NCBI GenBank assembly: GCA_023144875.1
Contig: JAGLEW010000059.1
Coordinates: forward strand, 1 to 17,013
Direction: 5' to 3'
DNA: 17,013 nt
DNA from: Methylococcales bacterium
GTDB taxonomy: Bacteria > Pseudomonadota > Gammaproteobacteria > Methylococcales > Methylomonadaceae
Every line of letters starts with the position of its first letter. Within the stretch, counting starts at the first letter, position 1. A program made the position numbers and the translations under genes. Below are positions 7,841-14,455 of the stretch, piece after piece. Under the pieces are notes generated by a model. That model saw only the letters and a list, made by a program, of their open reading frames with translations. It searched no databases and had not been told where the DNA came from.

Positions 7841-8102
7841 GGTTTATTAAACGTTCAACGAAAGATAGAGACTTAAGTATAACTCACATTGTTAAAGAGG
7901 GAATGCTCGTAAAATAGAGCGGTTCTTTTTATGGAAAAATAACAGAAGCAAGACGTGCTGATGCTGGAGTGATTTTTTTAAAAATTAACCTGAACCTAAG
8001 CTGAATAAAATAAAGTCAATACTGGCAGTTATTTAGCGATTAATTTGAACAAGCTGATCACTATAGAATAGGGAAAGGCACCCTTTTATTTTAGAATTTA
8101 TT

Positions 8103-8132
8103 TTGACATTTCTAGCACCGTCATGATAAAAA
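8103..8132 (+). promoter_or_regulatory. Putative sigma-70 promoter with perfect -35
   Basis: TTGACA (8103-8108), an 18-base spacer ending in TGA, and TAAAAA (8127-8132) make an extended -10-like promoter with a consensus -35. Transcription would begin near 8139. It could drive a short RNA ending at the hairpin at 8204-8231, or a long leader for the small membrane protein. Confidence 0.4.
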
Positions 8133-8203
8133 TACATCTGTTGGTTAAATATTAGACTTCACGATCGACAATAGGTGCTTTGGTTTTATAACCTTAAAGT
8201 ACT

Positions 8204-8231
8204 GCTCCTTTGTTTTATTGAAGGGGCTTTT
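8204..8231 (+). terminator. Terminator-like hairpin upstream of the small membrane-protein gene
   Basis: GCTCCTT (8204-8210) pairs with AAGGGGC (8221-8227, one G-U pair) around a ten-base loop and is followed by TTTT on the plus strand only. The T run is short, so strength is uncertain. It could end a small RNA or act as an attenuator in a leader. Confidence 0.35.
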
Positions 8232-8236
8232 AACAT

Positions 8237-8242
8237 TATAAT
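8237..8242 (+). promoter_or_regulatory. Candidate -10 box of the small membrane-protein gene
   Basis: A perfect TATAAT lies about 34 bases before the ATG, with transcription expected near 8249 and a leader of roughly 27 bases holding the ribosome binding site. The -35 region is poor (TTTATT at 17 bases), so the call is tentative. Confidence 0.3.
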
Positions 8243-8275
8243 AATTAAATTCAATCCTAAACAGGGGATAAAAGA

Positions 8276-8461
8276 ATGGCTGAAAAAAAAGAAAAAGATA
8301 ATTTTTTTAAAATTATTGGTGCGATTGCGGTTGTTACGATCACATTAGTTGTGCTATTAAAGCAAAGAGAAGTAGAGCATCTTGTGCCTCAAGCGGCTGA
8401 TCAAAGTCAAGAACAAGTTTTGGAAAGAAATCACCCTCCTGGTAATGTTTTCGTAGAATAG
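8276..8461 (+). CDS. Small single-span membrane protein
   Basis: A 61-residue protein of no family I recognise. A lysine-rich N-terminus (MAEKKEKDNFFK) precedes one hydrophobic segment (about 13-28, IIGAIAVVTITLVVLL), then a polar tail (30-61) rich in Gln and Glu ending in NHPPGNVFVE. By the positive-inside rule the N-terminus is cytoplasmic and the tail periplasmic. There is no cleavage site or lipobox. It looks real despite its size: AGGGGA lies about eight bases before the ATG, and a strong terminator starts about ten bases after the stop, so it is a single-gene unit. It could be a small regulator or accessory subunit of a membrane complex; no neighbour points to which. Confidence 0.65.
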   Translation: MAEKKEKDNFFKIIGAIAVVTITLVVLLKQREVEHLVPQAADQSQEQVLERNHPPGNVFVE

Positions 8462-8470
8462 TAACAGAAA

Positions 8471-8500
8471 AGCCCTCGTGTTAAACCGAGGGTTTTTTTT
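8471..8500. terminator. Bidirectional intrinsic terminator between the small gene and hemB
   Basis: CCCTCG (8473-8478) and CGAGGG (8487-8492) form a GC-rich stem around an eight-base loop, followed on the plus strand by eight T. On the minus strand the stem is followed by CTTTTC, so it can also end hemB, whose stop is at 8503-8505. Confidence 0.85.
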
Positions 8501-8502
8501 GG

Positions 8503-9510
8503 TTAACGATTTTTAAGCCAGACAGCAACCTCTTTTGAAAAATAGCTTAAAATAGCATCACAACCTGCCCGTTTAAAAGCAAGTAAGGATTCTAATACTA
8601 CTTGTTCCTCATCTAACCAGCCATTAATTGACGCCGCTTTTAACATCGCATATTCACCACTGACTTGATAAGCAAACGTTGGCACTGAAAATTCTGTTTT
8701 TATTCGACGAATAATATCTAAATAGGGCATTCCAGGTTTTACCATTACTATATCCGCGCCTTCTTGTAAATCCAGAGCTACTTCACGCAATGCCTCATCT
8801 GAGTTTGCAGGATCCATTTGGTAACTGTATTTATTTCCACCTGCTAAGTTTTTACTCGAGCCAACCGCATCTCGAAAAGGGCCATAAAAGCTAGATGCGT
8901 ACTTCGCTGAATACGCTAAAATCTGGGTATTAATAAAGTCGTGTGATTCTAACGCTTGGCGGATAGCACCAATGCGTCCATCCATCATGTCAGACGGTGC
9001 CACCATATCCGCCCCAGCCTCTGCGTGAGATAGCGCTTGTTTGACTAAAATGTCAACGGTTTTATCATTGCTGACATAGCCATTTTTATCAACCAAACCA
9101 TCTTGACCATGAGTGGTAAAAGGGTCTAAAGCGACATCGGTAATAACACCGAGTGTGGGGAAATTGAGCTTTAAGGCTTTTATCGCCCGTTGAGCTAATC
9201 CCTCTGAATTATAAGCTTCCTCCGCTAAAGTGCTTTTTTTATTGGCTTCCGTCACAGGGAATAACACCACCGCAGGAATTCCTAACTCGACTAAAATGGC
9301 GGCCTCTTCTACTAATAAATCCACACTTAAGCGATAAATATCTGGCATTGACTTGATTGGTTGGCGTATTTTATGGCCTTCAATAATAAAAAAAGGCTGA
9401 ATTAAATCATTCACAGAAAGTGTGTTTTCCTGCACAAAACGACGAGAAAAGTCATGAGCGCGTAGTCTTCTCATGCGTGTGAAGGGAAAATTGGTGCTAT
9501 TATGTTTCAT
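8503..9510 (-). CDS. hemB: Delta-aminolevulinic acid dehydratase (porphobilinogen synthase), Asp/Mg type
   Basis: Condenses two 5-aminolevulinate molecules to porphobilinogen, the second common step of heme and corrinoid synthesis, in the cytoplasm. The 335 residues are full length. The two Schiff-base lysines are seen: Lys203 in AYSAKYASS and Lys258 in VMVKPGMPY. At the metal site the sequence is TDVALDPFTTHGQDG (124-138): the three zinc cysteines of E. coli- or human-type enzymes are replaced by Ala127, Asp129 and Asp137, as in the Pseudomonas enzyme, so it should depend on magnesium rather than zinc. A good Shine-Dalgarno AAGGA sits five bases before the ATG. It diverges from mlaC and ends at a shared terminator. 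Confidence 0.97.
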   Translation of the reverse strand: MKHNSTNFPFTRMRRLRAHDFSRRFVQENTLSVNDLIQPFFIIEGHKIRQPIKSMPDIYRLSVDLLVEEAAILVELGIPAVVLFPVTEANKKSTLAEEAYNSEGLAQRAIKALKLNFPTLGVITDVALDPFTTHGQDGLVDKNGYVSNDKTVDILVKQALSHAEAGADMVAPSDMMDGRIGAIRQALESHDFINTQILAYSAKYASSFYGPFRDAVGSSKNLAGGNKYSYQMDPANSDEALREVALDLQEGADIVMVKPGMPYLDIIRRIKTEFSVPTFAYQVSGEYAMLKAASINGWLDEEQVVLESLLAFKRAGCDAILSYFSKEVAVWLKNR

Positions 9511-9640
9511 TTTATCCTTGTGTTGTAGAATGAGTTGGATTGATTAAAAACGAACAAAAATCCCTCATTTTTTATGGCGTAAAAATAGAATTAACCATTG
9601 CTGGATGACACAATTTATTGTAGCAGTCTCTTAGGGTTAG

Positions 9641-9663
9641 TCCTATTTGAATAGGATTTTTTT
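9641..9663 (+). terminator. Intrinsic-terminator-like hairpin in the mlaC leader
   Basis: TCCTAT (9641-9646) and ATAGGA (9651-9656) pair around a TTGA loop and are followed by seven T (9657-9663). The ribosome binding site of mlaC begins at 9669, leaving no room for a promoter between. Only the plus strand has the T run. No plus-strand gene ends upstream, so it may be an attenuator. Confidence 0.55.
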
Positions 9664-9683
9664 ATTTTAGGAAGGTAAATTTT

Positions 9684-10322
9684 ATGATGAAATCTCAACG
9701 TTATTCCACGTTTATTTTATTGATTGTTTTTGGATTTTTAGTGGGCTTAATGCCATTGACTAAAGTGTTCGCGGCTGATTTATTAGCGCCTCAAAAAGGA
9801 ATTGAATCGGCTTCCAATCAACTTAAGCTAAAAATGCAAGACGAAGGTTTTACAAAGGATTTTAAACAAATAACCACGTTTGTAGAATCGGCTATTTACC
9901 CACAAGTAGAATTTAATTATATTGCGGCGTTAGTGTTAGGCAAACATTGGAAAAATGCCACTGCAGATGAAAAAAAACAATTTCAAGAAGCCTTTAAAAC
10001 ACTCTTGATTAGAACCTATTCACGGGCTTTTTTAGAATTTAATGATTGGTCTGTGCGTTATTTACCATTAAATATGGAAGCGGGTGCTAAAAAAGTCATC
10101 GTAAAAACGGAAATTTTACAACCAGGAGTACAACCTATTGGAATTAATTACCGAATGCGTTTATCAAAAGGCACATGGAAAGCCTATGATATTATGATTG
10201 AAGGCGTTAGTCTGGTCACAAATTATCGCACCAGCTTTAAAAATGAAATGGCAAAACTTGGCTCACTAGGTGCCGTGATTAAATCGTTACAACAACGAAA
10301 TGCAGGCGCTTTTTCAAAATAA
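9684..10322 (+). CDS. mlaC: MlaC-family periplasmic phospholipid-binding protein (Ttg2D)
   Basis: Periplasmic carrier moving phospholipids between the outer-membrane MlaA complex and the inner-membrane MlaFEDB transporter. The 212 residues match the family. Residues 1-30 are a Sec signal peptide with cleavage likely after VFA. The mature part shows the MlaC (Tol_Tol_Ttg2) features: FTKDFKQITTFVESAIYPQVEF, a W-x-N-A-T-A-D-E-K-K-Q-F-Q-E-A-F segment around 80-95, LLIRTYSRAFLEF and a WKAYDIMIEGVSLVTNYRTSF C-terminal sheet. AGGAAGG lies eight bases before ATG 9684; a second ATG follows directly. The rest of the mla operon is absent here, so this copy stands alone, which is uncommon. Confidence 0.93.
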   Translation: MMKSQRYSTFILLIVFGFLVGLMPLTKVFAADLLAPQKGIESASNQLKLKMQDEGFTKDFKQITTFVESAIYPQVEFNYIAALVLGKHWKNATADEKKQFQEAFKTLLIRTYSRAFLEFNDWSVRYLPLNMEAGAKKVIVKTEILQPGVQPIGINYRMRLSKGTWKAYDIMIEGVSLVTNYRTSFKNEMAKLGSLGAVIKSLQQRNAGAFSK

Positions 10323-10366
10323 TAACGTCTCATCATTAAGTCATACGCACGATATTTTAAATTAAC

Positions 10367-11341
10367 ATGGACGATTATCAATTTGTTTATGCCTTGCTTG
10401 AGGCAACTGGCAATACACAATGGCGAACGCAGTTACCTCAACAAATTACAGATGCTTTTTGCTTTAAGCGTCACGGAACCTCTGCAAAATGGCAGTCTGC
10501 AATTGAAACACTGGACTTCCCAATGCCATCACAGTGTTTTTTTAATCAGTCTCAGGTTCAAATAGGGACAATGGAAGACCTGAGTGTGGAACAAAGGCAG
10601 GTTTTAAAAACGCAATTAATGAGTTTTCATCCGTGGCGTAAAGGGCCTTTTTCATTATTTGGTCTTTATGTTGACAGTGAATGGCGCTCTGATTGGAAAT
10701 GGCAACGGCTGGAAAATGAGATAAGCCCCTTAAAAAATCGTCTGGTATTAGATGTCGGTTGTGGCAATGGCTATCATTGTTGGCGCATGTTAGGGGCGGG
10801 TGCAAAAGCCATCATAGGTATTGATCCTACGCTGATTAATGTGATGCAATTTCATTTTATAAAAAAACTGAGTGGCAGTGTGCCTATCTATGTTTTACCT
10901 GTGACCTTAGAAATGCTTCCCGCTGAAACCCATCTGTTTGATACCGTTTTTTCGATGGGCGTTTTATACCATAGGCGTTCACCTTTGGATCATTTATTTG
11001 CTTTAAAAGATACCTTACGCTCAGGCGGCGAATTAATTTTAGAAACGTTAATTATAGAGGGTCAATTAGGCGAAACTTTAGTGCCAGAAGGGCGTTACGC
11101 TAAAATGCGCAATGTGTGGTTTTTACCCAGTTGTAAAACCTTAATAAGTTGGATGAAACGTTGTGGTTTTCAAAATATTCGCCTGATTGATGTGACTCAA
11201 ACTTCAACTGAAGAACAACGTTCAACTGACTGGATGCGCTTTTTTTCATTAGAAAATTTCTTAGACCCTACTAATAAAAATTTAACCTGTGAAGGACTTC
11301 CTGCGCCTAAGCGAGTTATTTTATTAGCAAATACCCCTTAA
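10367..11341 (+). CDS. cmoB: tRNA U34 carboxymethyltransferase
   Basis: Transfers the carboxymethyl group of carboxy-S-adenosylmethionine to 5-hydroxyuridine 34 in tRNA, giving cmo5U at the wobble base. The 324 residues match E. coli (323). An N-terminal domain (1-115) precedes the Rossmann methyltransferase domain: VLDVGCGNGYHCWRMLGAGA (127-146), GIDP (151-154), FSMGVLYHRRSPLDHL (195-210) and RYAKMRNVWFLPS. The residues I recall as binding carboxy-SAM in E. coli (Lys91, Trp105, Lys110, Gly130, Asp152, Met196, Tyr200, Arg315) all have counterparts shifted by one. cmoA, which makes carboxy-SAM and is often adjacent, is not in the window. It starts 44 bases after mlaC, without a clear Shine-Dalgarno, and meets tsaC with a two-base gap. 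Confidence 0.96.
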   Translation: MDDYQFVYALLEATGNTQWRTQLPQQITDAFCFKRHGTSAKWQSAIETLDFPMPSQCFFNQSQVQIGTMEDLSVEQRQVLKTQLMSFHPWRKGPFSLFGLYVDSEWRSDWKWQRLENEISPLKNRLVLDVGCGNGYHCWRMLGAGAKAIIGIDPTLINVMQFHFIKKLSGSVPIYVLPVTLEMLPAETHLFDTVFSMGVLYHRRSPLDHLFALKDTLRSGGELILETLIIEGQLGETLVPEGRYAKMRNVWFLPSCKTLISWMKRCGFQNIRLIDVTQTSTEEQRSTDWMRFFSLENFLDPTNKNLTCEGLPAPKRVILLANTP

Positions 11342-11343
11342 TA

Positions 11344-11901
11344 TTATCGTAATTGTACGCTTGTTACGGCATTAAAAATTTTAGAAGGATTTTTATTACC
11401 GCCTGTTACCCCGTGCAGAATTTTTAAATTTTTGGCCGTTGGAAAATAACATCGGACACGTAACGCGGTATGTGCAGGTTTTAAATGACTGGGGTTTGCG
11501 CTGGTGGAAACAATGGGCGCATCAAATTTCTTACATAGCGCTTTAGATAACGGGTGTTTCGTGATTCTTACCGCCAGCATTTTGTGTTCACCTGTGAGCC
11601 ATTTAGGCACCCATTGTTGAGCGGGAACTAGCCATGTAATCGTTTCTTGCGTGGGTGCGTGTAAGCGTTTGAATATTTTTTCATCAACCTCTAGGTAATT
11701 TTCAAGTTGTGAAAAATGAGCCGCAATTAAAATCAGTCCTTTTTTGATGGAACGTTGTTTTAGCGTTAATAAATGAGAAACGGCTTGTTCGCTTAAAGGG
11801 TCACAGCCCAAGCCGTAAATAGATTCAGTAGGGTACGCTAATAGTAATTCTGATTCTAATTGGTGTACCGCGGCGTGTAGTTTAAAGGCAGAGACAGGCA
11901 T
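11344..11901 (-). CDS. tsaC: Threonylcarbamoyl-AMP synthase (YrdC/Sua5 domain)
   Basis: Makes threonylcarbamoyl-AMP from threonine, bicarbonate and ATP, the first step of the t6A37 tRNA modification, in the cytoplasm. It is the short single-domain TsaC form (185 residues from ATG 11901), without the Sua5 C-terminal domain. Motifs are LLAYPTESIYGLGCDP, KQRSIKKGLILIAA (the K-R-x3-K-G-L-I-L-I signature), TWLVPA, AVRITKHP, and IVSTSANPS, with a C-terminal PSKIFNAVT segment also typical. A TTG start at 11916 would overlap the rhomboid gene, but ATG 11901 places AYPTE at about the same distance from the N-terminus as in E. coli and lies 11 bases after the rhomboid stop. The two are probably cotranscribed. 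Confidence 0.93.
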   Translation of the reverse strand: MPVSAFKLHAAVHQLESELLLAYPTESIYGLGCDPLSEQAVSHLLTLKQRSIKKGLILIAAHFSQLENYLEVDEKIFKRLHAPTQETITWLVPAQQWVPKWLTGEHKMLAVRITKHPLSKALCKKFDAPIVSTSANPSHLKPAHTALRVRCYFPTAKNLKILHGVTGGNKNPSKIFNAVTSVQLR

Positions 11902-11912
11902 TATAAAGATTC

Positions 11913-12602
11913 TCAAGATTCATGGGGCGCGATTAAAAAAAAGCGATGTAAGACAATACCTGCGATAAAACCGCCAATATGTGCCCACCATGCAACTCCC
12001 GCGCTCGTGGCTTCAAATAATAGCGCACTGGTAGCTTGGTGTATTTGAATAATCATCCATAAGCCTAAAAAAGCCACAGCTGGAATTTCAAAAAATAGGG
12101 GTAAGAAAAATATAGGAACCCAAATGACAACGCGAGCATAGGGGAATAAAAAGAAATAAGCGCCTAATATCCCTGCAATAGCTCCCGATGCACCGATGAT
12201 AGGGATGGCTAATTTAGATGAAAAATACCACTGAATCAGCATTGAAATCACCCCACACAATAAATAAAAAATGAGAAAATACCAATGTCCCATTTTATCT
12301 TCAATCGCTTTCGCAAAAATCCATAGAAAGACAACGTTAAGCCCTAAATGTGTCCAGCCGCTGTGTAAAAATAAGCTACTTAAAAAAGACAATCCATGAT
12401 CGGGGGGTAAACCAAAATTTGCCGCCCATGCAGGGTCTGAATAACGCACAGGGACGACGCCAAAATAATGAAGTATTTGATGTTGTTGTTGTGTTGACAT
12501 TAAAAAAGTCATTATTAAAAAAATACTGACACAGATGGCAATCAACGCCCAGCTTATGTAAGGTCGTGTTTTAGTGGTGATCGAATCTCGAATAGGAATC
12601 AT
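11913..12602 (-). CDS. Rhomboid-family intramembrane serine protease
   Basis: Inner-membrane protease cutting transmembrane segments. The 229 residues carry about six or seven hydrophobic helices. The active site is visible: the nucleophile Ser139 in GASGAIAGILGAYF (137-150), the base His208 in WWAHIGGFIAG (205-215), and the H-x4-H-x3-N group (His80, His85, Asn89) in LHSGWTHLGLNVVFLW of an early helix. The WAANFGLPPDHG loop before it resembles the L1 region of bacterial rhomboids. The substrate is unknown. No Shine-Dalgarno is evident. tsaC follows 11 bases downstream, and the MFS gene diverges across a 148-base gap. Confidence 0.9.
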   Translation of the reverse strand: MIPIRDSITTKTRPYISWALIAICVSIFLIMTFLMSTQQQHQILHYFGVVPVRYSDPAWAANFGLPPDHGLSFLSSLFLHSGWTHLGLNVVFLWIFAKAIEDKMGHWYFLIFYLLCGVISMLIQWYFSSKLAIPIIGASGAIAGILGAYFFLFPYARVVIWVPIFFLPLFFEIPAVAFLGLWMIIQIHQATSALLFEATSAGVAWWAHIGGFIAGIVLHRFFLIAPHES

Positions 12603-12750
12603 GATTTAACGTGTAGTTAAAGGATATATTATTCAATCTAGCATAGAAAACCAGCATCGAAATCTTTTTGTTGAAAAAGTTGGTTCAAGCTTCTGTTTGA
12701 TAATGTTTTTAACTGGCGTACACTGGCGATTTTTTAATCGGGGTGAATGA

Positions 12751-13899
12751 ATGAAAGTTCCTTATGGACGACTTTCTAGTTTTTATTTCTTTTATTTTTC
12801 AACGTTTGGGTTATTTTTACCCTATTGGAATCCATATTTGAAATCTGAAGGGTTTAGTGCGCTTGAGATGGGGGAGTTAACGGCTTTATTGTTAGGGACA
12901 AAAATTATTGCACCTAATATTTTTGGCATTATTGCCGATTGCACGGGTAAGGGGCTTCAAATCATTCGTACCTGTTCTTTTTTTGCGGCCTTTTTATTTA
13001 TTGGTTTTTTCTTTAAATCGGGTTACTTGTGGTTTGCGGTCATCACGTTTGGCTTTAGTTTTTTTTGGAATGCTTGTTTGCCACAGTTTGAAGCACTTAC
13101 GATGTGTCATTTAAAAGAGAATCCGCATCAATACAGCTATGTGAGATTATGGGGATCAATTGGCTTTATTGTTTCGGTGATGGGCATTGGTTTTTTATTA
13201 GAAAATTACGGAATAGATCAATTACCTTTGATAGCAACAGGCTTATTGGTTTTTATTTGGTTACTTAGTTTGATGATTCCAGAGGTTAAACAGTATTTTC
13301 ATGAGGCTGAAAAAGTAACGGGTGTCTGGAAAATTATTAAAAAACCAAAAACATTGGCTTTTTTAATGGTGTTTATGTTGTTGCAAGCGGCACATGGGCC
13401 TTATTATGTGTTTTACAGTATTTATTTGGAAGAGTTAGGTTATTCAGGGGCTTTTGTTGGACGAATGTGGGCATTGGCAGTGGTGTCTGAAGTGATTGTA
13501 TTGCTTTTTATGAAAAAATTATTGGCCTGCTTTTCGTTGCGTTGTCTTTTAATGGGAAGTATTTTTTTAAGTATTATTCGTTGGCTAATGATTGGCTGGT
13601 TCGCCGATTCCTTATATTGGGTGGCGAGTGCGCAATTACTGAATGGCCTGACCTTTGGTATTTCGCACGTGGTGGCGATTCATTTGGTGCATCTTTATTT
13701 TGGTGATCAGCATCAAGGAAAAGGGCAGGCGTTATTCAGTAGTATTAGTTTTGGTTTTGGTGGGATGCTCGGTAGTTTTTTAAGTGGGCATTATTGGGAA
13801 CAGTTTGAGCCAGAAATTATTTATAGTACGACGGCGGCTGCTTGTGTTATCGCGTTATTATTTAGTTTTTTTGCGGTAAAATCTCAAAATTATCTTTAA
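12751..13899 (+). CDS. MFS transporter, HcaT/LacY-like (MFS_1_like)
   Basis: A 382-residue inner-membrane carrier with about twelve hydrophobic helices and no signal peptide. The N-terminal YFFYFSTFGLFLPYWNPYLK, the GIIADCTGKGLQII loop between helices 2 and 3, and YSYVRLWGSIGFI of helix 5 are characteristic of the branch with HcaT (YfhS) and the nucleoside symporters, usually proton-driven. The C-terminal half repeats the layout with GPYYVFYSIYLEELGYSG and QGKGQALFSSISFGFGGMLG. The substrate is not known; annotations as phenylpropionate permease within this family are often unreliable. GGGGTG lies five bases before the ATG. Its last 38 bases overlap the convergent cupredoxin gene. Confidence 0.9.
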   Translation: MKVPYGRLSSFYFFYFSTFGLFLPYWNPYLKSEGFSALEMGELTALLLGTKIIAPNIFGIIADCTGKGLQIIRTCSFFAAFLFIGFFFKSGYLWFAVITFGFSFFWNACLPQFEALTMCHLKENPHQYSYVRLWGSIGFIVSVMGIGFLLENYGIDQLPLIATGLLVFIWLLSLMIPEVKQYFHEAEKVTGVWKIIKKPKTLAFLMVFMLLQAAHGPYYVFYSIYLEELGYSGAFVGRMWALAVVSEVIVLLFMKKLLACFSLRCLLMGSIFLSIIRWLMIGWFADSLYWVASAQLLNGLTFGISHVVAIHLVHLYFGDQHQGKGQALFSSISFGFGGMLGSFLSGHYWEQFEPEIIYSTTAAACVIALLFSFFAVKSQNYL

Positions 13900-14455
13900 A
13901 CGTAGGGTCTGAAATTCCTGGAATACTGGGTAAGTCACCGCGTCCATTTCCAACTTTAAGTTGTGCTTTCATGCCTTTTTCCATGTGTTGAGCAATATCA
14001 CAATGAACTAAATAGGTAAAATGACTATTAGGGACAATAAAAGTGCCTGTTTTAGTGCCTGAACCATTAAGCTCTATATGAAACATACCTTGAGGGTACA
14101 AATATTTCGGCAAGCCATGTATCATCCATTGATGACGAATTTCATCCTTATTAGTAAATTCCACGGTGACTCGACTGCACGGTTTAACTTGCCATTGATG
14201 TTGGTCTAAACCAAAGACAGTGCCAGAGTATTGTTCTGCAAACTGAGTGCCTGCAGTGACTTTAAGGGTAATATCTTCAGAAATTTCAGTACAATCTTTT
14301 GGTAGCGTATTTTTATTCTCATTCATGACCATGCCCGACTTATCCATTTGCATTGCCATCATATGATGTTGATGGGGATTTTCTTCTGCGCTAATGGGGT
14401 AAGAAAATAGCCCTAAAACCACAAAACTGGAGCAAATAATGCTATTTGGGTTCAT
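13862..14455 (-). CDS. Periplasmic cupredoxin with Met/His-rich N-terminus
   Basis: A 197-residue secreted blue copper protein. Residues 1-23 are a Sec signal peptide (cleavage near ISA-EE). Then comes a Met/His-rich stretch (28-44: HQHHMMAMQM and MVM) able to bind Cu(I), as in several copper-tolerance proteins. The cupredoxin domain (about 60-170) shows type-1 ligands: His108 in RHQWMIHG, then Cys152, His157 and Met162 in HCDIAQHMEKGM, the C-x4-H-x4-M pattern. A short tail follows. The start ATG overlaps the oxidase stop (ATGA), so the two are translationally coupled; this protein is the likely electron donor or copper partner of the oxidase. Exact partner and role are inference. Confidence 0.85.
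   Translation of the reverse strand: MNPNSIICSSFVVLGLFSYPISAEENPHQHHMMAMQMDKSGMVMNENKNTLPKDCTEISEDITLKVTAGTQFAEQYSGTVFGLDQHQWQVKPCSRVTVEFTNKDEIRHQWMIHGLPKYLYPQGMFHIELNGSGTKTGTFIVPNSHFTYLVHCDIAQHMEKGMKAQLKVGNGRGDLPSIPGISDPTFKDNFEILPQKN

Larger units (their letters stand above)
7841..8275. other. 435-base gene-free region between pyrE and a small membrane-protein gene
   Basis: No convincing reading frame on either strand; the longest I followed is a 34-codon minus-strand ORF (8033-8137) without Shine-Dalgarno. The right part holds a TTGACA promoter (8103-8132), a terminator-like hairpin (8204-8231) and a TATAAT (8237-8242) ahead of the small gene. The left part must contain the pyrE promoter; TATACT on the minus strand near 7878-7883 is a weak candidate. 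A weak AGGG/CCCT hairpin followed by TTTT lies at about 8067-8090. Confidence 0.6.

Noticed and set aside
8059..8073. CACTATAG followed by GGG resembles part of the T7 phage promoter.
   Set aside because: Only eight core bases match, the upstream half of the consensus is absent and nothing phage-related is nearby; chance match.
8033..8137. Minus-strand 34-codon ORF in the pyrE upstream region.
   Set aside because: No Shine-Dalgarno, no recognisable motif and it overlaps a good plus-strand promoter; not enough support for a gene.
12663..12678. CTTTTT-GTTG-AAAAAG hairpin between the rhomboid and MFS genes.
   Set aside because: Pure A/T stem without a following T run on either strand in a divergent promoter region; not a terminator and likely composition-driven.
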